This document shows, piece by piece, positions 15,560-24,507 of a stretch of 64,000 nt of DNA. The position numbers and the translations under genes were made by a program. Origin of the DNA: Clostridium_AD sp050717535 (GTDB lineage Bacteria; Bacillota; Clostridia; Clostridiales; Clostridiaceae); NCBI RefSeq assembly GCF_050717535.1, contig NZ_JBOITM010000071.1:1-64000 (forward strand). The letters run 5' to 3'. Below the pieces are notes generated by a model. It made no database searches. It was not told the origin of the DNA and was given only the letters and a program-made list of their open reading frames with translations. The first letter of the stretch is position 1. Each line of letters begins with the position of its first letter.

Positions 15560-18121
15560 ATGAATAAATTCACTTGGACAAAATTTGATAACGAATTTAT
15601 TAATAGTATCGTTTATTCTAAAAAAACAAAAATTGAGTTAGTGCCAACATTTATTACGGAGGACAATGATACACTAATACCTTTTATGGAGGATATCTGT
15701 CAATTTCCAGATGAAAAATTTGTTATTAGATATCGGACAGAAATTGAGTTTAGATTACTTAAAAAATGGCCGGAATTGGTCGCGAAAATTTATAAAAGTA
15801 TAGAGCCTAAATCAGGCAATAATAATAACTCATGGATGCTTAACGATTTAACCAGTATGAAACTTACAGCAACACTTATAGGTGCTTATATATCAGCTCT
15901 TGCAGAGATTGGAGGTTCAAGTTTTGTATACGAAGATGCTTCAAGATTTTCTATACCAATTACAATAGATATGACAAAAAGTATTGCAAGTGATGTTCCA
16001 TTATATGAATTTCAGAAAGAGGCAGTAGAAAAACTTACTGACAATTTTATAAAGCAAAATAAAGCAGCAGGACTCCTTGTTATGCCAACTGGAAGTGGAA
16101 AGACAAGAACTGCAGTATGTTTTCTTCTTAAAAACCTTGTAAGCAAAGGATATCAGGTTATTTGGCTTACTCATCGTCATATGTTAATTGATCAAACTGC
16201 GGATGCTTTCTATAATTTTGCACCACTTGTAAAACTGGAAAATAAAAACATCAAAAAAATTAAGATGGCCTGTATATCTGGAGAACACGCTACAATCAAA
16301 GCAACTGAAAAAGATGACAATATAATGATTCTTAGTGTTCAGTCAGTTTGCAGAAACCTTGATTATTTAAAAAAAGTTTTAGCAGAGAATGTTATTGTGG
16401 TAGTAGATGAGGCACACCATACAGTTGCAAAGTCATACCGTAAAACCATTGATTATATAAGAAAAGTACGTAAGAATGCAAAACTTTTAGGACTTACGGC
16501 AACACCTGTTAGAATGAATGACAAAGAAAGCAAATATCTTTTGCAGCTATTTGATAATAATATTATTTATAGCATACCAATGAGCGAGCTTATAACAAAA
16601 CAAATTCTTGCAGAGCCAGAGTTTGAGAGAATTGAAACAGGCACAGATGTGGAGGCTATCACCAGCATAGATGAAGAAAAATTCATTAAAAAGTGGGGAG
16701 AGTTATCACCTTCCTTAGTTGAAAAAATTGCTCACTCCTGTGAAAGGAACGACATCATAGTGAATACATATGTTGAAAATAAAGAGAAGTATGGTAAAAC
16801 TCTTATATTTGCTTTAAACGCTTATCATTGTATTTCACTATGTGAGGAATTACAGAAAAAAGGAATTCGTTGTGACTATATATATTCATTACATGATGGT
16901 AACGAGGCTAAAATTAGACGATTTAAAGCTGGAGAACTTGATGTTCTTGTAAATATAAATATTTTAACTGAGGGTAGTGATGTTCCAGATATACAAACCG
17001 TGTTTATTACAAGACCAACACAAAGTGACGTTTTGATTATGCAAATGATTGGGCGAGGTATGAGAGGAAAATCTGCAGGTGGAACAGAGAAAGTAAATAT
17101 TGTTGATTTTTGTGATAAGTGGGATGTGTTCACAAAATGGCTTAATCCACAGTGGCTTATTGATACTAGAAAAATAGATCCTGATTCTAAAAAAGGCTAT
17201 GGATCCAGAAGACCAAATTTTATTCCTTTGGAACTCTTTCATGATATTATAAACGGTATAAGTTATATTTGGGGCAGCAAGGCTAAAAAAACTATTGCGT
17301 TACCTGCTGGCTGGTATTCACTTCTTGATAGTGATGGGAATGATTATCACATGCTTGTTTTTGCAGATCAGATACATGGATTTAAAAAACTCTTAGAGGA
17401 CAGAAAACATATTATTGAAGATAAATCTATTACAACGGAAGATTTGCAAAAATATTTTGGGGGATTTGAGATGCCTCCAAGAAATGAGGATTTAGAACTA
17501 TTTTTAGATAATCTTAGAGAAGATAATGAAATGCCTCATATGTTTAGCTTTGAAGACCGTAAAATCATTGACCCTGCTATTGTAAGTCTAAAAATAAAGG
17601 ATGAGAGATTAGATTTATTTGCTTATCCAGATGAACTTTATGAGGAAAATGAAATTATTGAAAATATCTTTGGAAGCATAGAGGCCTATAGGCAACGTAT
17701 TTTTGATTTTATAAATTATAAAGATGGAATACCACCAATTGGAATAAAGGTAGAGGAGATGCCAATTGAGCTAATACCATTTAGACAAGAACCAATTTAT
17801 GATATTAAGGTTCTTACAAAAGAAGTTATCAATGAAATGTTTGAGGGGGAATTTACAGGCATTAAATCTATTGATTGGACGGATAAGGTTTATAAACAAT
17901 ATTATGGAGTATACAGACTAGATGATAGTATTCGAATTAATTGTTTGCTTAACTCACCGGATGTTCCAAGAGAAACAGTTAAATATGTAATATATCATGA
18001 ACTTTTGCACCACAAATATTGGAATCATGATAAGACTTTTAGAAAAGAGGAGCATAAGTATCCTGATTATACTGAACATGAAAGATTTTTAGATTTCGGG
18101 ATAAGTAAATTTGAAATGTAA
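15560..18121 (+). CDS. SF2 helicase fused to a SprT-like metallopeptidase domain
   Basis: A protein of 853 residues; GGGAGATG precedes the ATG. The N-terminal 140 residues are unknown. The helicase core follows: YEFQKEAVEKL (Q-motif-like), MPTGSGKTRTA (Walker A, about 174), VVDEAHH (about 282), LGLTATPVRM, and QMIGRGMRG (motif VI). Residues 530-740 are a linker. The C-terminal 110 residues, from SIDWTDKVYKQYYGVYRL to RFLDFGISKFEM, contain VIYHELLHHKYW (HExxH at about 813) and HDKTFRKEEHKYP, the pattern of SprT-like zinc proteases. A DNA translocase with a built-in protease suggests processing of DNA-bound protein or invading DNA. The last 79 bases have a diverged copy at 19330. Confidence 0.85.
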   Translation: MNKFTWTKFDNEFINSIVYSKKTKIELVPTFITEDNDTLIPFMEDICQFPDEKFVIRYRTEIEFRLLKKWPELVAKIYKSIEPKSGNNNNSWMLNDLTSMKLTATLIGAYISALAEIGGSSFVYEDASRFSIPITIDMTKSIASDVPLYEFQKEAVEKLTDNFIKQNKAAGLLVMPTGSGKTRTAVCFLLKNLVSKGYQVIWLTHRHMLIDQTADAFYNFAPLVKLENKNIKKIKMACISGEHATIKATEKDDNIMILSVQSVCRNLDYLKKVLAENVIVVVDEAHHTVAKSYRKTIDYIRKVRKNAKLLGLTATPVRMNDKESKYLLQLFDNNIIYSIPMSELITKQILAEPEFERIETGTDVEAITSIDEEKFIKKWGELSPSLVEKIAHSCERNDIIVNTYVENKEKYGKTLIFALNAYHCISLCEELQKKGIRCDYIYSLHDGNEAKIRRFKAGELDVLVNINILTEGSDVPDIQTVFITRPTQSDVLIMQMIGRGMRGKSAGGTEKVNIVDFCDKWDVFTKWLNPQWLIDTRKIDPDSKKGYGSRRPNFIPLELFHDIINGISYIWGSKAKKTIALPAGWYSLLDSDGNDYHMLVFADQIHGFKKLLEDRKHIIEDKSITTEDLQKYFGGFEMPPRNEDLELFLDNLREDNEMPHMFSFEDRKIIDPAIVSLKIKDERLDLFAYPDELYEENEIIENIFGSIEAYRQRIFDFINYKDGIPPIGIKVEEMPIELIPFRQEPIYDIKVLTKEVINEMFEGEFTGIKSIDWTDKVYKQYYGVYRLDDSIRINCLLNSPDVPRETVKYVIYHELLHHKYWNHDKTFRKEEHKYPDYTEHERFLDFGISKFEM
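18043..18121. repeat. Direct repeat, intact copy inside the helicase gene
   Basis: Partner of the 79-base relic at 19330-19408 (offset 1287 bases). It encodes KEEHKYPDYTEHERFLDFG and the end of the SprT-like domain. Confidence 0.85.
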
Positions 18122-18152
18122 ATATTAAATATTAAAAAGTTGAGGGGGATGA

Positions 18153-18776
18153 ATGATATTGTATAAAAATATTAGTCGTATTAATATTGATAAGTTTGAG
18201 GATTTACTATTCAACTCAAATTTTACTCGTAAAGGAATTAAATTAGAAATACCAAAATTAGATATTGGCATTAATATTGACGGCGTATCATTTGCAGAAA
18301 GTATTTGTGAATCTCAATATTCGTGCTCATTTTTAAATAATGAATCACTTGATGTTGTAGAGCATAAAGGTAAAAAATATGGTTTGGGTTTAGAAATATG
18401 GGAGAGAAACCTAGATGATAATAAATATAGTATAAATATATCTTTGAGTTGTGATTGTGATGATTTTAATTCAGGATTTGGTGAGAATTTTTATCAAATA
18501 GAATTAGCAGATGCATTAGAAGATAACGAAAACATATATTTAGTTAGGAATATTACAAAATTTTTTAATAATGCATTAAGCTTAGAAGTAGATGAGTATG
18601 GTTCAGAAATATTGTTTTATAAAAATGAAAAATTTCTTTTAATTAGCAAATTTAAAAAGTCCTCATTTGATGACATAATTAAACATTATGAAATTTATAG
18701 CGATTTCTTAAAAAAATTTATTAAGTGTGCTTTCATTAATGAAGGATTTAAATTAGAATTTGATGATACAAAATAG
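18153..18776 (+). CDS. Hypothetical protein downstream of helicase-protease
   Basis: About 207 residues. GAGGGGG precedes both ATG 18153 and the in-frame TTG 18159; the latter has better spacing. I recognise no domain. It is acidic, beta-rich in the first half (KLDIGINIDGVSFAES) and helical at the end. It overlaps nothing upstream and ends just before the zinc-ribbon gene, so the two are probably co-transcribed with the helicase. It lies between the intact helicase end and the duplicated helicase tail, so it may have arrived with a cargo exchange. Confidence 0.6.
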   Translation: MILYKNISRINIDKFEDLLFNSNFTRKGIKLEIPKLDIGINIDGVSFAESICESQYSCSFLNNESLDVVEHKGKKYGLGLEIWERNLDDNKYSINISLSCDCDDFNSGFGENFYQIELADALEDNENIYLVRNITKFFNNALSLEVDEYGSEILFYKNEKFLLISKFKKSSFDDIIKHYEIYSDFLKKFIKCAFINEGFKLEFDDTK

Positions 18777-18786
18777 GAAGAATAAA

Positions 18787-19248
18787 ATGGGTAGCAGTTA
18801 TGGTATTAGGTGTACCAAATGCGATTATGAAAAACAATTTAAGATTGGCATTGGTATGATGTATAGCCCGGATAATCTTCAAGATATAGATTCAGAGTTT
18901 TCAATATTTCCGAGTCTTATTAAATCTAAGAAAACATTAAATTTAGTAAGAGCATTGCTCAATGAAAAAAATGGAAGAATTTTAGGAGACTGTGGCCATG
19001 AGATTTTTGTATGTCCTAAATGTGGAGAATTCTATGAACGTTTTGCTTATAAAGTAAAATATGATGGTGGAGTTTTTGTACCAGAGTATAAATGCAATAA
19101 ATGTAAGGCAGTTCTTTGTGAAGCTGCAGATGTAAAAAAAGATGCAGAAGGGCATAGGAAGGGTATCGATTTATCTGAATTTCATTGCCCTAAGTGCGGA
19201 AAGAAGAGTTTGATCGAAGACTTTAGTTATGTGATTATGTGGGATTGA
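18787..19248 (+). CDS. Zinc-ribbon protein
   Basis: A protein of 153 residues. ATG 18787 is preferred because AGGAAG lies about 8 bases upstream. It has CTKCDYEKQF, then CGHEIFVCPKCGEFY, CNKCKAV and CPKCGKKS: at least four CxxC elements and likely two zinc ribbons. A hydrophobic, non-membrane middle separates them. No enzymatic motif is present. Such proteins often bind nucleic acid or act as small partners. It shares an operon with the unknown protein before it. Confidence 0.65.
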   Translation: MGSSYGIRCTKCDYEKQFKIGIGMMYSPDNLQDIDSEFSIFPSLIKSKKTLNLVRALLNEKNGRILGDCGHEIFVCPKCGEFYERFAYKVKYDGGVFVPEYKCNKCKAVLCEAADVKKDAEGHRKGIDLSEFHCPKCGKKSLIEDFSYVIMWD

Positions 19249-19329
19249 GAAGGGTTGCTAGATAATAAAACTAATATTGGTGATTCATATTAAAATAAAA
19301 AATTAGGGATAGTATGCTACACATTTACC

Positions 19330-19408
19330 AAAAGAGGAGCACAAGTATCTTAATCATACTGAACATGAAAGATTTTTAGATTTTGGGATAAGTAAATTCG
19401 AAATGTAG
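19330..19408 (+). pseudogene. Relic of a second helicase-protease gene (duplicated 3' end)
   Basis: These 79 bases align without gaps to 18043-18121, the last codons of the helicase-SprT gene, with 72 identities (91%). Four of the 7 differences are silent (counting TAA/TAG) and three change residues (P to L, D to N, Y to H). The frame and stop are kept. This is the tail of a diverged allele, not a fresh duplication. Its stop codon runs directly into the AGGAGG of the next gene, so that gene was once immediately downstream of this other helicase. Confidence 0.85.
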
Positions 19409-19419
19409 GAGGATGTTTA

Positions 19420-20730
19420 TTGAATATCTTATTTTTTAGAATAATATGGATGGAATTTTATAATGGAAGAAATAATGAAAGAAGCAGAATGCCTTATACT
19501 GGGGGTGAGTATGTAGATGAGTATCGTGAAGGTGGAGAGGAAAGTAACTTTTTAGATATAGATGGTTACTGTTACGGTTATTTTTCTACTAAATCTAGTA
19601 AAAGTGGACGAAATAAATTGCATATAGAAAAGCTTGAAGGTATAGACAAAAAAGCTAATAAAGCTGAAGATGTTTTAGTGGTTTGGGTTTCAAAAGATAA
19701 GTGGGGAAATCCTAAAATCGTTGGGTGGTATAAGAATGCTACAGTATATAGGGATTACCAAGATAAATATACACGTAATTGCTTTTTTAATGTTAAGTCA
19801 AAAGCTGAAGATTGTGTATTATTGCCATTAAGCATGAGATCTTTTGATGTTCCAGTTGCAGGGCGTAATGGTGTTCCTAAAGGTGAAGGATTTGGACAAG
19901 CAAATGTATGGTACGCATTAGAAGAACAATCTCAACCTGTGGTGAATAATGTTATTAAATATATTGAAGGATATAAGGGAATTAGAATAAATAAAGTGTT
20001 TAAGGACAGCGAAATTGAAGAATTAAGCTTTGAAAAATTTAATTCTGGAGATAAGTACTTTGAACGGGGAAATGAACATATTAATGCAGAAAAGAAAAAA
20101 AGAATAAAAGACTATGACTACTTAATGGCATTAAGATGTTTTAATTCTGCAATTGAATTTAACAAGGATGATAGTATTGCATTTTATAATAAAGCTTTCT
20201 GTCTGGCCAATTTAAGAAAATATAATAAAGCTATAGAGGTATATGAAAAAATTGTTGGTAAATTACCCTATGAATATGATGCTTATTTTTCATTAGGAAA
20301 TCTTTATTACAAAATTGAAAATATTGATAAATCTATAGAAAATTATAACAAATCAATTGAAATAAATACTGAATTAGAAGAAACGTATTATCATTTAGCT
20401 AATGCATTAAAGTACAAGAATGATTATGTAGAAGCATTAAAAAACTATAAAATATGTATTGATAAAGATAATAAATTTCTAGAACCATACTTTGAAATTG
20501 CTGCAATAGAATACAATATAAATAAAGATGTAAATAAAGCAATTGAATACTATGATAAGATAATTGCAATAGATAAAGAAGATCTAGATGCAATGTACCA
20601 GGAAGCATATATATTTAAAGAAGAAGGAAAAACTAATTATGCACTTAATATAATAAATGATGCATTAGAAATTGATGGCGAAAATACATGGTTTTTAGAT
20701 TTAAAAGATAAGATTATTCATAATAAATAA
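19420..20730 (+). CDS. PUA-like/TPR protein
   Basis: A protein of 436 residues. TTG 19420 is chosen: AGGAGG ends 7 bases before it, the ATG at 19413 dies after 8 codons, and the N-terminus MNILFFRIIWMEFYNG fits a family I recall beginning 'M-I-L-F-x-I-x-W-M-x-x-Y-x-G'. Residues about 85-115 (DVLVVWVSKDKWGNPKIVGWYKN is one strand pair) form a conserved VVGWY-NATVYR-like block, probably a PUA-type reader. From about residue 225 there are five or six TPR units (ALRCFNSAIEF, AIEVYEKIVGKLP, SIENYNKSIEIN, ALKNYKICIDKD, AIEYYDKIIAID). It probably links nucleic-acid recognition to protein binding. Confidence 0.65.
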   Translation: MNILFFRIIWMEFYNGRNNERSRMPYTGGEYVDEYREGGEESNFLDIDGYCYGYFSTKSSKSGRNKLHIEKLEGIDKKANKAEDVLVVWVSKDKWGNPKIVGWYKNATVYRDYQDKYTRNCFFNVKSKAEDCVLLPLSMRSFDVPVAGRNGVPKGEGFGQANVWYALEEQSQPVVNNVIKYIEGYKGIRINKVFKDSEIEELSFEKFNSGDKYFERGNEHINAEKKKRIKDYDYLMALRCFNSAIEFNKDDSIAFYNKAFCLANLRKYNKAIEVYEKIVGKLPYEYDAYFSLGNLYYKIENIDKSIENYNKSIEINTELEETYYHLANALKYKNDYVEALKNYKICIDKDNKFLEPYFEIAAIEYNINKDVNKAIEYYDKIIAIDKEDLDAMYQEAYIFKEEGKTNYALNIINDALEIDGENTWFLDLKDKIIHNK

Positions 20731-20772
20731 GTAATGTTGTTAATGATACTGCTTCGAATTAGACTATGGTAG

Positions 20773-20805
20773 CTCCGCATCTTTTGATGGGGAGTTTATT
20801 TTTGT
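20773..20805 (+). terminator. Terminator after the TPR gene
   Basis: Stem CTCCGCATC / GATGGGGAG with a TTTT loop, followed by TTTATTTTTG. Confidence 0.75.
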
Positions 20806-20894
20806 CTACTGCATTTCAATAAGACTTCTTAAAAAAGTTATTGGAAGGGTAAATTTTCATGGATGGCTGATTGTACAATTAAATTATAAATAGA

Positions 20895-21222
20895 AGTTTA
20901 TGGTCATAGTGAGGGGGATAAGATTCTAGAAGAAGTTGGTAGTATTCTTAGAGCAAATACCAGAAAGACTGATACAGTATTTAGAATAAGTGGTGATGAA
21001 TTCGTAATTATTTTTCTAAATTCAACATTAGAGGTGGCAAAGAGTATTTGTTAAGAATCTGAATGAAGATCGAGGAGTTAAAGGATGAGGATAAGAGTAA
21101 GTATGAAATAGGTTTAAGTTATGGCATTTAAGAATGCAACTCTAATAATAAAATAGCGGCTAGTGAATTAATAAAAGGGGCAGATGAGGATGTATGTTAG
21201 TAAGAAAATGAAAATGTAAGAA
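20895..21222 (+). pseudogene. Diguanylate cyclase (GGDEF) relic
   Basis: The translated DNA reads YGHSEGDKILEEVGSIL, then RKTDTVFRISGDEFVIIF: the GH-GD-L block and the signature loop of a GGDEF domain (here SGDEF). After stops and shifts the family's end is still visible (IGLSYG, and GADED followed by YVSKKM). At least three stop codons interrupt it and the sensory N-terminus is gone. The remaining stretch to 21464 is AT-rich and holds the likely promoter of the dynamin operon (TTGTTA at 21253, TAAAAT at 21279, weak spacing). Confidence 0.7.
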
Positions 21223-21464
21223 GGTAAGAATTAAAGCATTAATTATCTATCATTGTTAGATTTTTTTAAATAATATGGTAAAATGATGTAGTTATATATA
21301 TAATTATAATATATTTTAAAATTTCTCAATTAAAGTTATAAAATGTATGGATTCAATAAAAGTTACCTATCTAGAAAATTATAATAAAGAGAGTTATATA
21401 ATGTGGATTTAACAATCAGAACAGATTACTAAATCAAAAAAAATACAATGAGGAGATGTTTATT

Positions 21465-23102
21465 TTGAAAACTTTAGAATTTACAACTAAGTATAAGGAA
21501 TTGTTTATGAACTGCCTTGAGGTTTATAAAAGATATGAATTGCCTACTGACTCAATTAATTTGATTATGGAAGAAATAGAAAATTTCAAGGTAACAACAC
21601 CTGTAATTGGGAGTTTCAGCACTGGAAAAAGCTCAATGCTTAATGCTATTTTAGATGATAATATCTTAGCTACGCAGATAACTCCAGAGACTTCTGTTCC
21701 CACAGAGATATATTATGGAGATAATAACGTATTTCTGCTTAACCATGGAGAAGAAGAGAAAATTGGAATTGATCAATTTAAAAATAGAGTGCTGGATGCA
21801 AGTACTACAAAATTAGTAAAGCTTGAGTACAAGCATGATTTTCTAAGAGAGATTAGAGATGTAAAAATAGTTGACATGCCTGGATTTGATTCAGGACTTG
21901 AATTACATAACAAAGCAATAGATGCTTATCTTCCTAGTAGTTTAGCTTATATTATAACTTTCAGTGCTGATGAACCGGTTATTAAGGCGAGTATTACTAA
22001 CTTCTTAAGCGAACTTAAGCTGCATGAAGTTCCTGTATATATTGTAATCACAAAATGTGATAAGGTAAACCCCGAGGAATTAGAAAAGTGTAAAGAATTT
22101 ATGGAAACTAATATACCTAAACTCCTCGGAATTAGTGATGTAAGAATTGCTTGTGTAAGATCAAAGAAAAATAAAGATGTAAGCCAAGTAAAAGAGATCC
22201 TTCTTGAAATACAGGAAAAATCACAGCAGATATTTAAGAGAAGCTTTTCTATTAAATTAAAAAATTCTGTTTCATTAATTGAAAAATATATATTATCTAG
22301 ATTAGAAAATAAAGAACTTTCTAGCTCAGAACTTGAGCAGAAGGAAAAGGAATTGGTAAAGGGTATAGCTGAAATTATGAGTAAGCTTGATAAAGAAAAA
22401 GGAGTTTTTGAAATACAGACACAAAAGTGTATTGAGGAAATTAAAATTAAAATAAGTTCTGATTTGTCTGCAGCATCAAGTTCTCTAGAGACAATGATAT
22501 TAAATGGAACTGATATTAAAGAAAAGGTGAACTTAATTGTAAGAAATGCAGTTATGGTAGGTATTAAAAGTGAGTTTGAGCCAAGGCTTCAAAAATATTT
22601 AAAGAATGTTGGAGATATTGTTAATGTTGATGTTTCTATTGATGCAGAAGTAAATATTGATGGCATGAAAATTGCAACGGATACTATGGTGAAGGATATT
22701 GTAGTAAAGTCAATACCTGCTATTTTTGCAGCTGTTGGAATAGTGCTGGGAGGACCCATAGGAGCTATAATTGGTGGAGCAATAGCTGTTTTTGTTGAAA
22801 CTTTATTTAAATCAAAACAAGATAATAATAAACATGAAATTGCAAAACAAAAGGTTCAAAATGAAATTATACCCTCAATTGTGGCACAAGCTGGAAGTTC
22901 CGTTGAGACTGAGATAATTTCCTATGTCGCTGAAATTAATGAAGAGATACAAGCTGACATAGAAAACAAAAGGGAAGTTTTGCAAAAATCTCTTGAAGAT
23001 ATCAAAAAACAGAAACTAGAGGAAGAAAAACTTCAGAAGCAACAATTTATGGAGTTGAATAATGATTTGGAAAAGGTGAGGGGTTTAGTAAATGGAATAT
23101 GA
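21465..23102 (+). CDS. Dynamin-like GTPase A with hydrophobic segment
   Basis: About 545 residues. TTG 21465 is chosen because AGGAG ends 9 bases before it, while ATG 21456 touches the Shine-Dalgarno. The GTPase shows G1 GSFSTGKSS (about 48-56), G3 VDMPGFDSG (about 135) and G4 TKCD (about 195). A helical stalk follows, with a very hydrophobic glycine-rich stretch at about 410-450 (AIFAAVGIVLGGPIGAIIGG), probably a membrane-inserting paddle. The C-terminus is a coiled coil rich in E, K and Q. Bacterial dynamin-like proteins remodel membranes and several protect against phage. It overlaps the next dynamin gene by 11 bases, so a paired heteromer is likely. Confidence 0.88.
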   Translation: MKTLEFTTKYKELFMNCLEVYKRYELPTDSINLIMEEIENFKVTTPVIGSFSTGKSSMLNAILDDNILATQITPETSVPTEIYYGDNNVFLLNHGEEEKIGIDQFKNRVLDASTTKLVKLEYKHDFLREIRDVKIVDMPGFDSGLELHNKAIDAYLPSSLAYIITFSADEPVIKASITNFLSELKLHEVPVYIVITKCDKVNPEELEKCKEFMETNIPKLLGISDVRIACVRSKKNKDVSQVKEILLEIQEKSQQIFKRSFSIKLKNSVSLIEKYILSRLENKELSSSELEQKEKELVKGIAEIMSKLDKEKGVFEIQTQKCIEEIKIKISSDLSAASSSLETMILNGTDIKEKVNLIVRNAVMVGIKSEFEPRLQKYLKNVGDIVNVDVSIDAEVNIDGMKIATDTMVKDIVVKSIPAIFAAVGIVLGGPIGAIIGGAIAVFVETLFKSKQDNNKHEIAKQKVQNEIIPSIVAQAGSSVETEIISYVAEINEEIQADIENKREVLQKSLEDIKKQKLEEEKLQKQQFMELNNDLEKVRGLVNGI

Positions 23103-24477
23103 AGAATTAGAACTACAATATTCAAAGATAAAAGAGGAGTTTGAACTCTTTAAAAACATTGTTAAACCTAACAGCGATATATCATTAAAAATTGATTTAA
23201 GTAAAATTGAAAAGATTATAAATGAACGTGTGCCCACAGCATTAGAACAGAATGCACCCCCAAACTTTCCGGAACTGTATTTTGATTTTAAATATGAATA
23301 TGGTAAATTTCGTGAGTTTATTTTATACGAACATCTTATTGGCAAAAATATTGTGGCACTAGGTGGTGGATTTAGTAGTGGTAAATCAAGTTTCATAAAT
23401 TCCTTGATGGGTAAATCAATACTCCCTGCTGAAATTGACCCATCTACTTCTGTGCCAGCGTATATTGTTAATGGTAAGGACACTACAGTCTATGGAGTTA
23501 ATGTGTTTGACACAAAGATTGATATGAATATAAAAGATATTAAAACCATCGCCCATGGCTTTGGAGAAATAGAGGATGAACACAGTAAAGTATATTCTGA
23601 TGAGGTAACCTTAGGTCATATTCTTAAAAGCATGTTTTTGTCTACACCCTTACAAGAGTATAAACATATAGCACTTTTGGATACCCCAGGATACTCTAAA
23701 GCAGATACATCTTCTTATTCCGCGAAGACCGATGAGAAGATTGCAAGAGCCCAGCTTAACTCTAGTAATTATATATTATGGTTTATTCAATCGGATGCAG
23801 GAACAATTACAGAGGAAGATATAAAATTTATCAATTCCTTGAAGAAGGAAATACCTAAACTTATCATTATTAGTAAAGCGGACAAGCCCGGTAAAGAAGA
23901 TATAAAGCAGATTATAGAAAAAGTTAGAGGAGTATTAGATATAAAGGGCATTCAATACGTAGACGTGTTTGCTTACTCAAGAAATAAACCTAATGAGTTT
24001 GATAGTGCAAAAATAAAATATTATCTTCAGATGTGTGATAATGCTGTTTTCGAGTCGACCTTTGCCTATAATTTTAAGGTTCTGTTTGTAAAATGTAAGG
24101 AATATTACGAGAATATTATTGATAATGAAAGCAAGCGATTAAACAGGCTAAATACTGCACTTACTTTATCAGATAACACTACAGTAACTGAATGCCTTTC
24201 ATCCTTGATTAATGAAATTAAACGTAATATTCATGAACTAAAGGATATAAGTGCAAAACTAAAAGCTTTGCAAGATGAATTCTTTACAGAAATTAAGATT
24301 ATAAGTGATGTTGTTGGAATTAAAATGCCTGAGCCCTCCGAAATTGATTTATTAAAAGATAAAATCAAGGATCCTCTTGAACTTATAAATGAAAATAAGG
24401 AACGATACGGTAAAAAGTATGATATAAAGACTGTTAGAAAGATAACAAGTTTAATAGGTAGTTTAGGACGTAGTTAA
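23092..24477 (+). CDS. Dynamin-like GTPase B
   Basis: A protein of 461 residues. G1 GGGFSSGKSSFINSL (about 90-104), G3 LLDTPGYSKAD (about 196) and G4 ISKADKP (about 260) are intact. The segment before G1 (PELYFDFKYEYGKF) and TDEKIARAQLNSS recur almost unchanged in GTPase C at 25947, so B and C are duplicates. It is shorter than classical dynamins, with only a short stalk after the GTPase and no transmembrane segment, so it probably works as a partner of A. Its start lies inside the end of gene A (translational coupling). Confidence 0.87.
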   Translation: MEYEELELQYSKIKEEFELFKNIVKPNSDISLKIDLSKIEKIINERVPTALEQNAPPNFPELYFDFKYEYGKFREFILYEHLIGKNIVALGGGFSSGKSSFINSLMGKSILPAEIDPSTSVPAYIVNGKDTTVYGVNVFDTKIDMNIKDIKTIAHGFGEIEDEHSKVYSDEVTLGHILKSMFLSTPLQEYKHIALLDTPGYSKADTSSYSAKTDEKIARAQLNSSNYILWFIQSDAGTITEEDIKFINSLKKEIPKLIIISKADKPGKEDIKQIIEKVRGVLDIKGIQYVDVFAYSRNKPNEFDSAKIKYYLQMCDNAVFESTFAYNFKVLFVKCKEYYENIIDNESKRLNRLNTALTLSDNTTVTECLSSLINEIKRNIHELKDISAKLKALQDEFFTEIKIISDVVGIKMPEPSEIDLLKDKIKDPLELINENKERYGKKYDIKTVRKITSLIGSLGRS

Positions 24478-24507
24478 AATTCAAATAATATTGAAGGAGG
24501 CGTTTTT

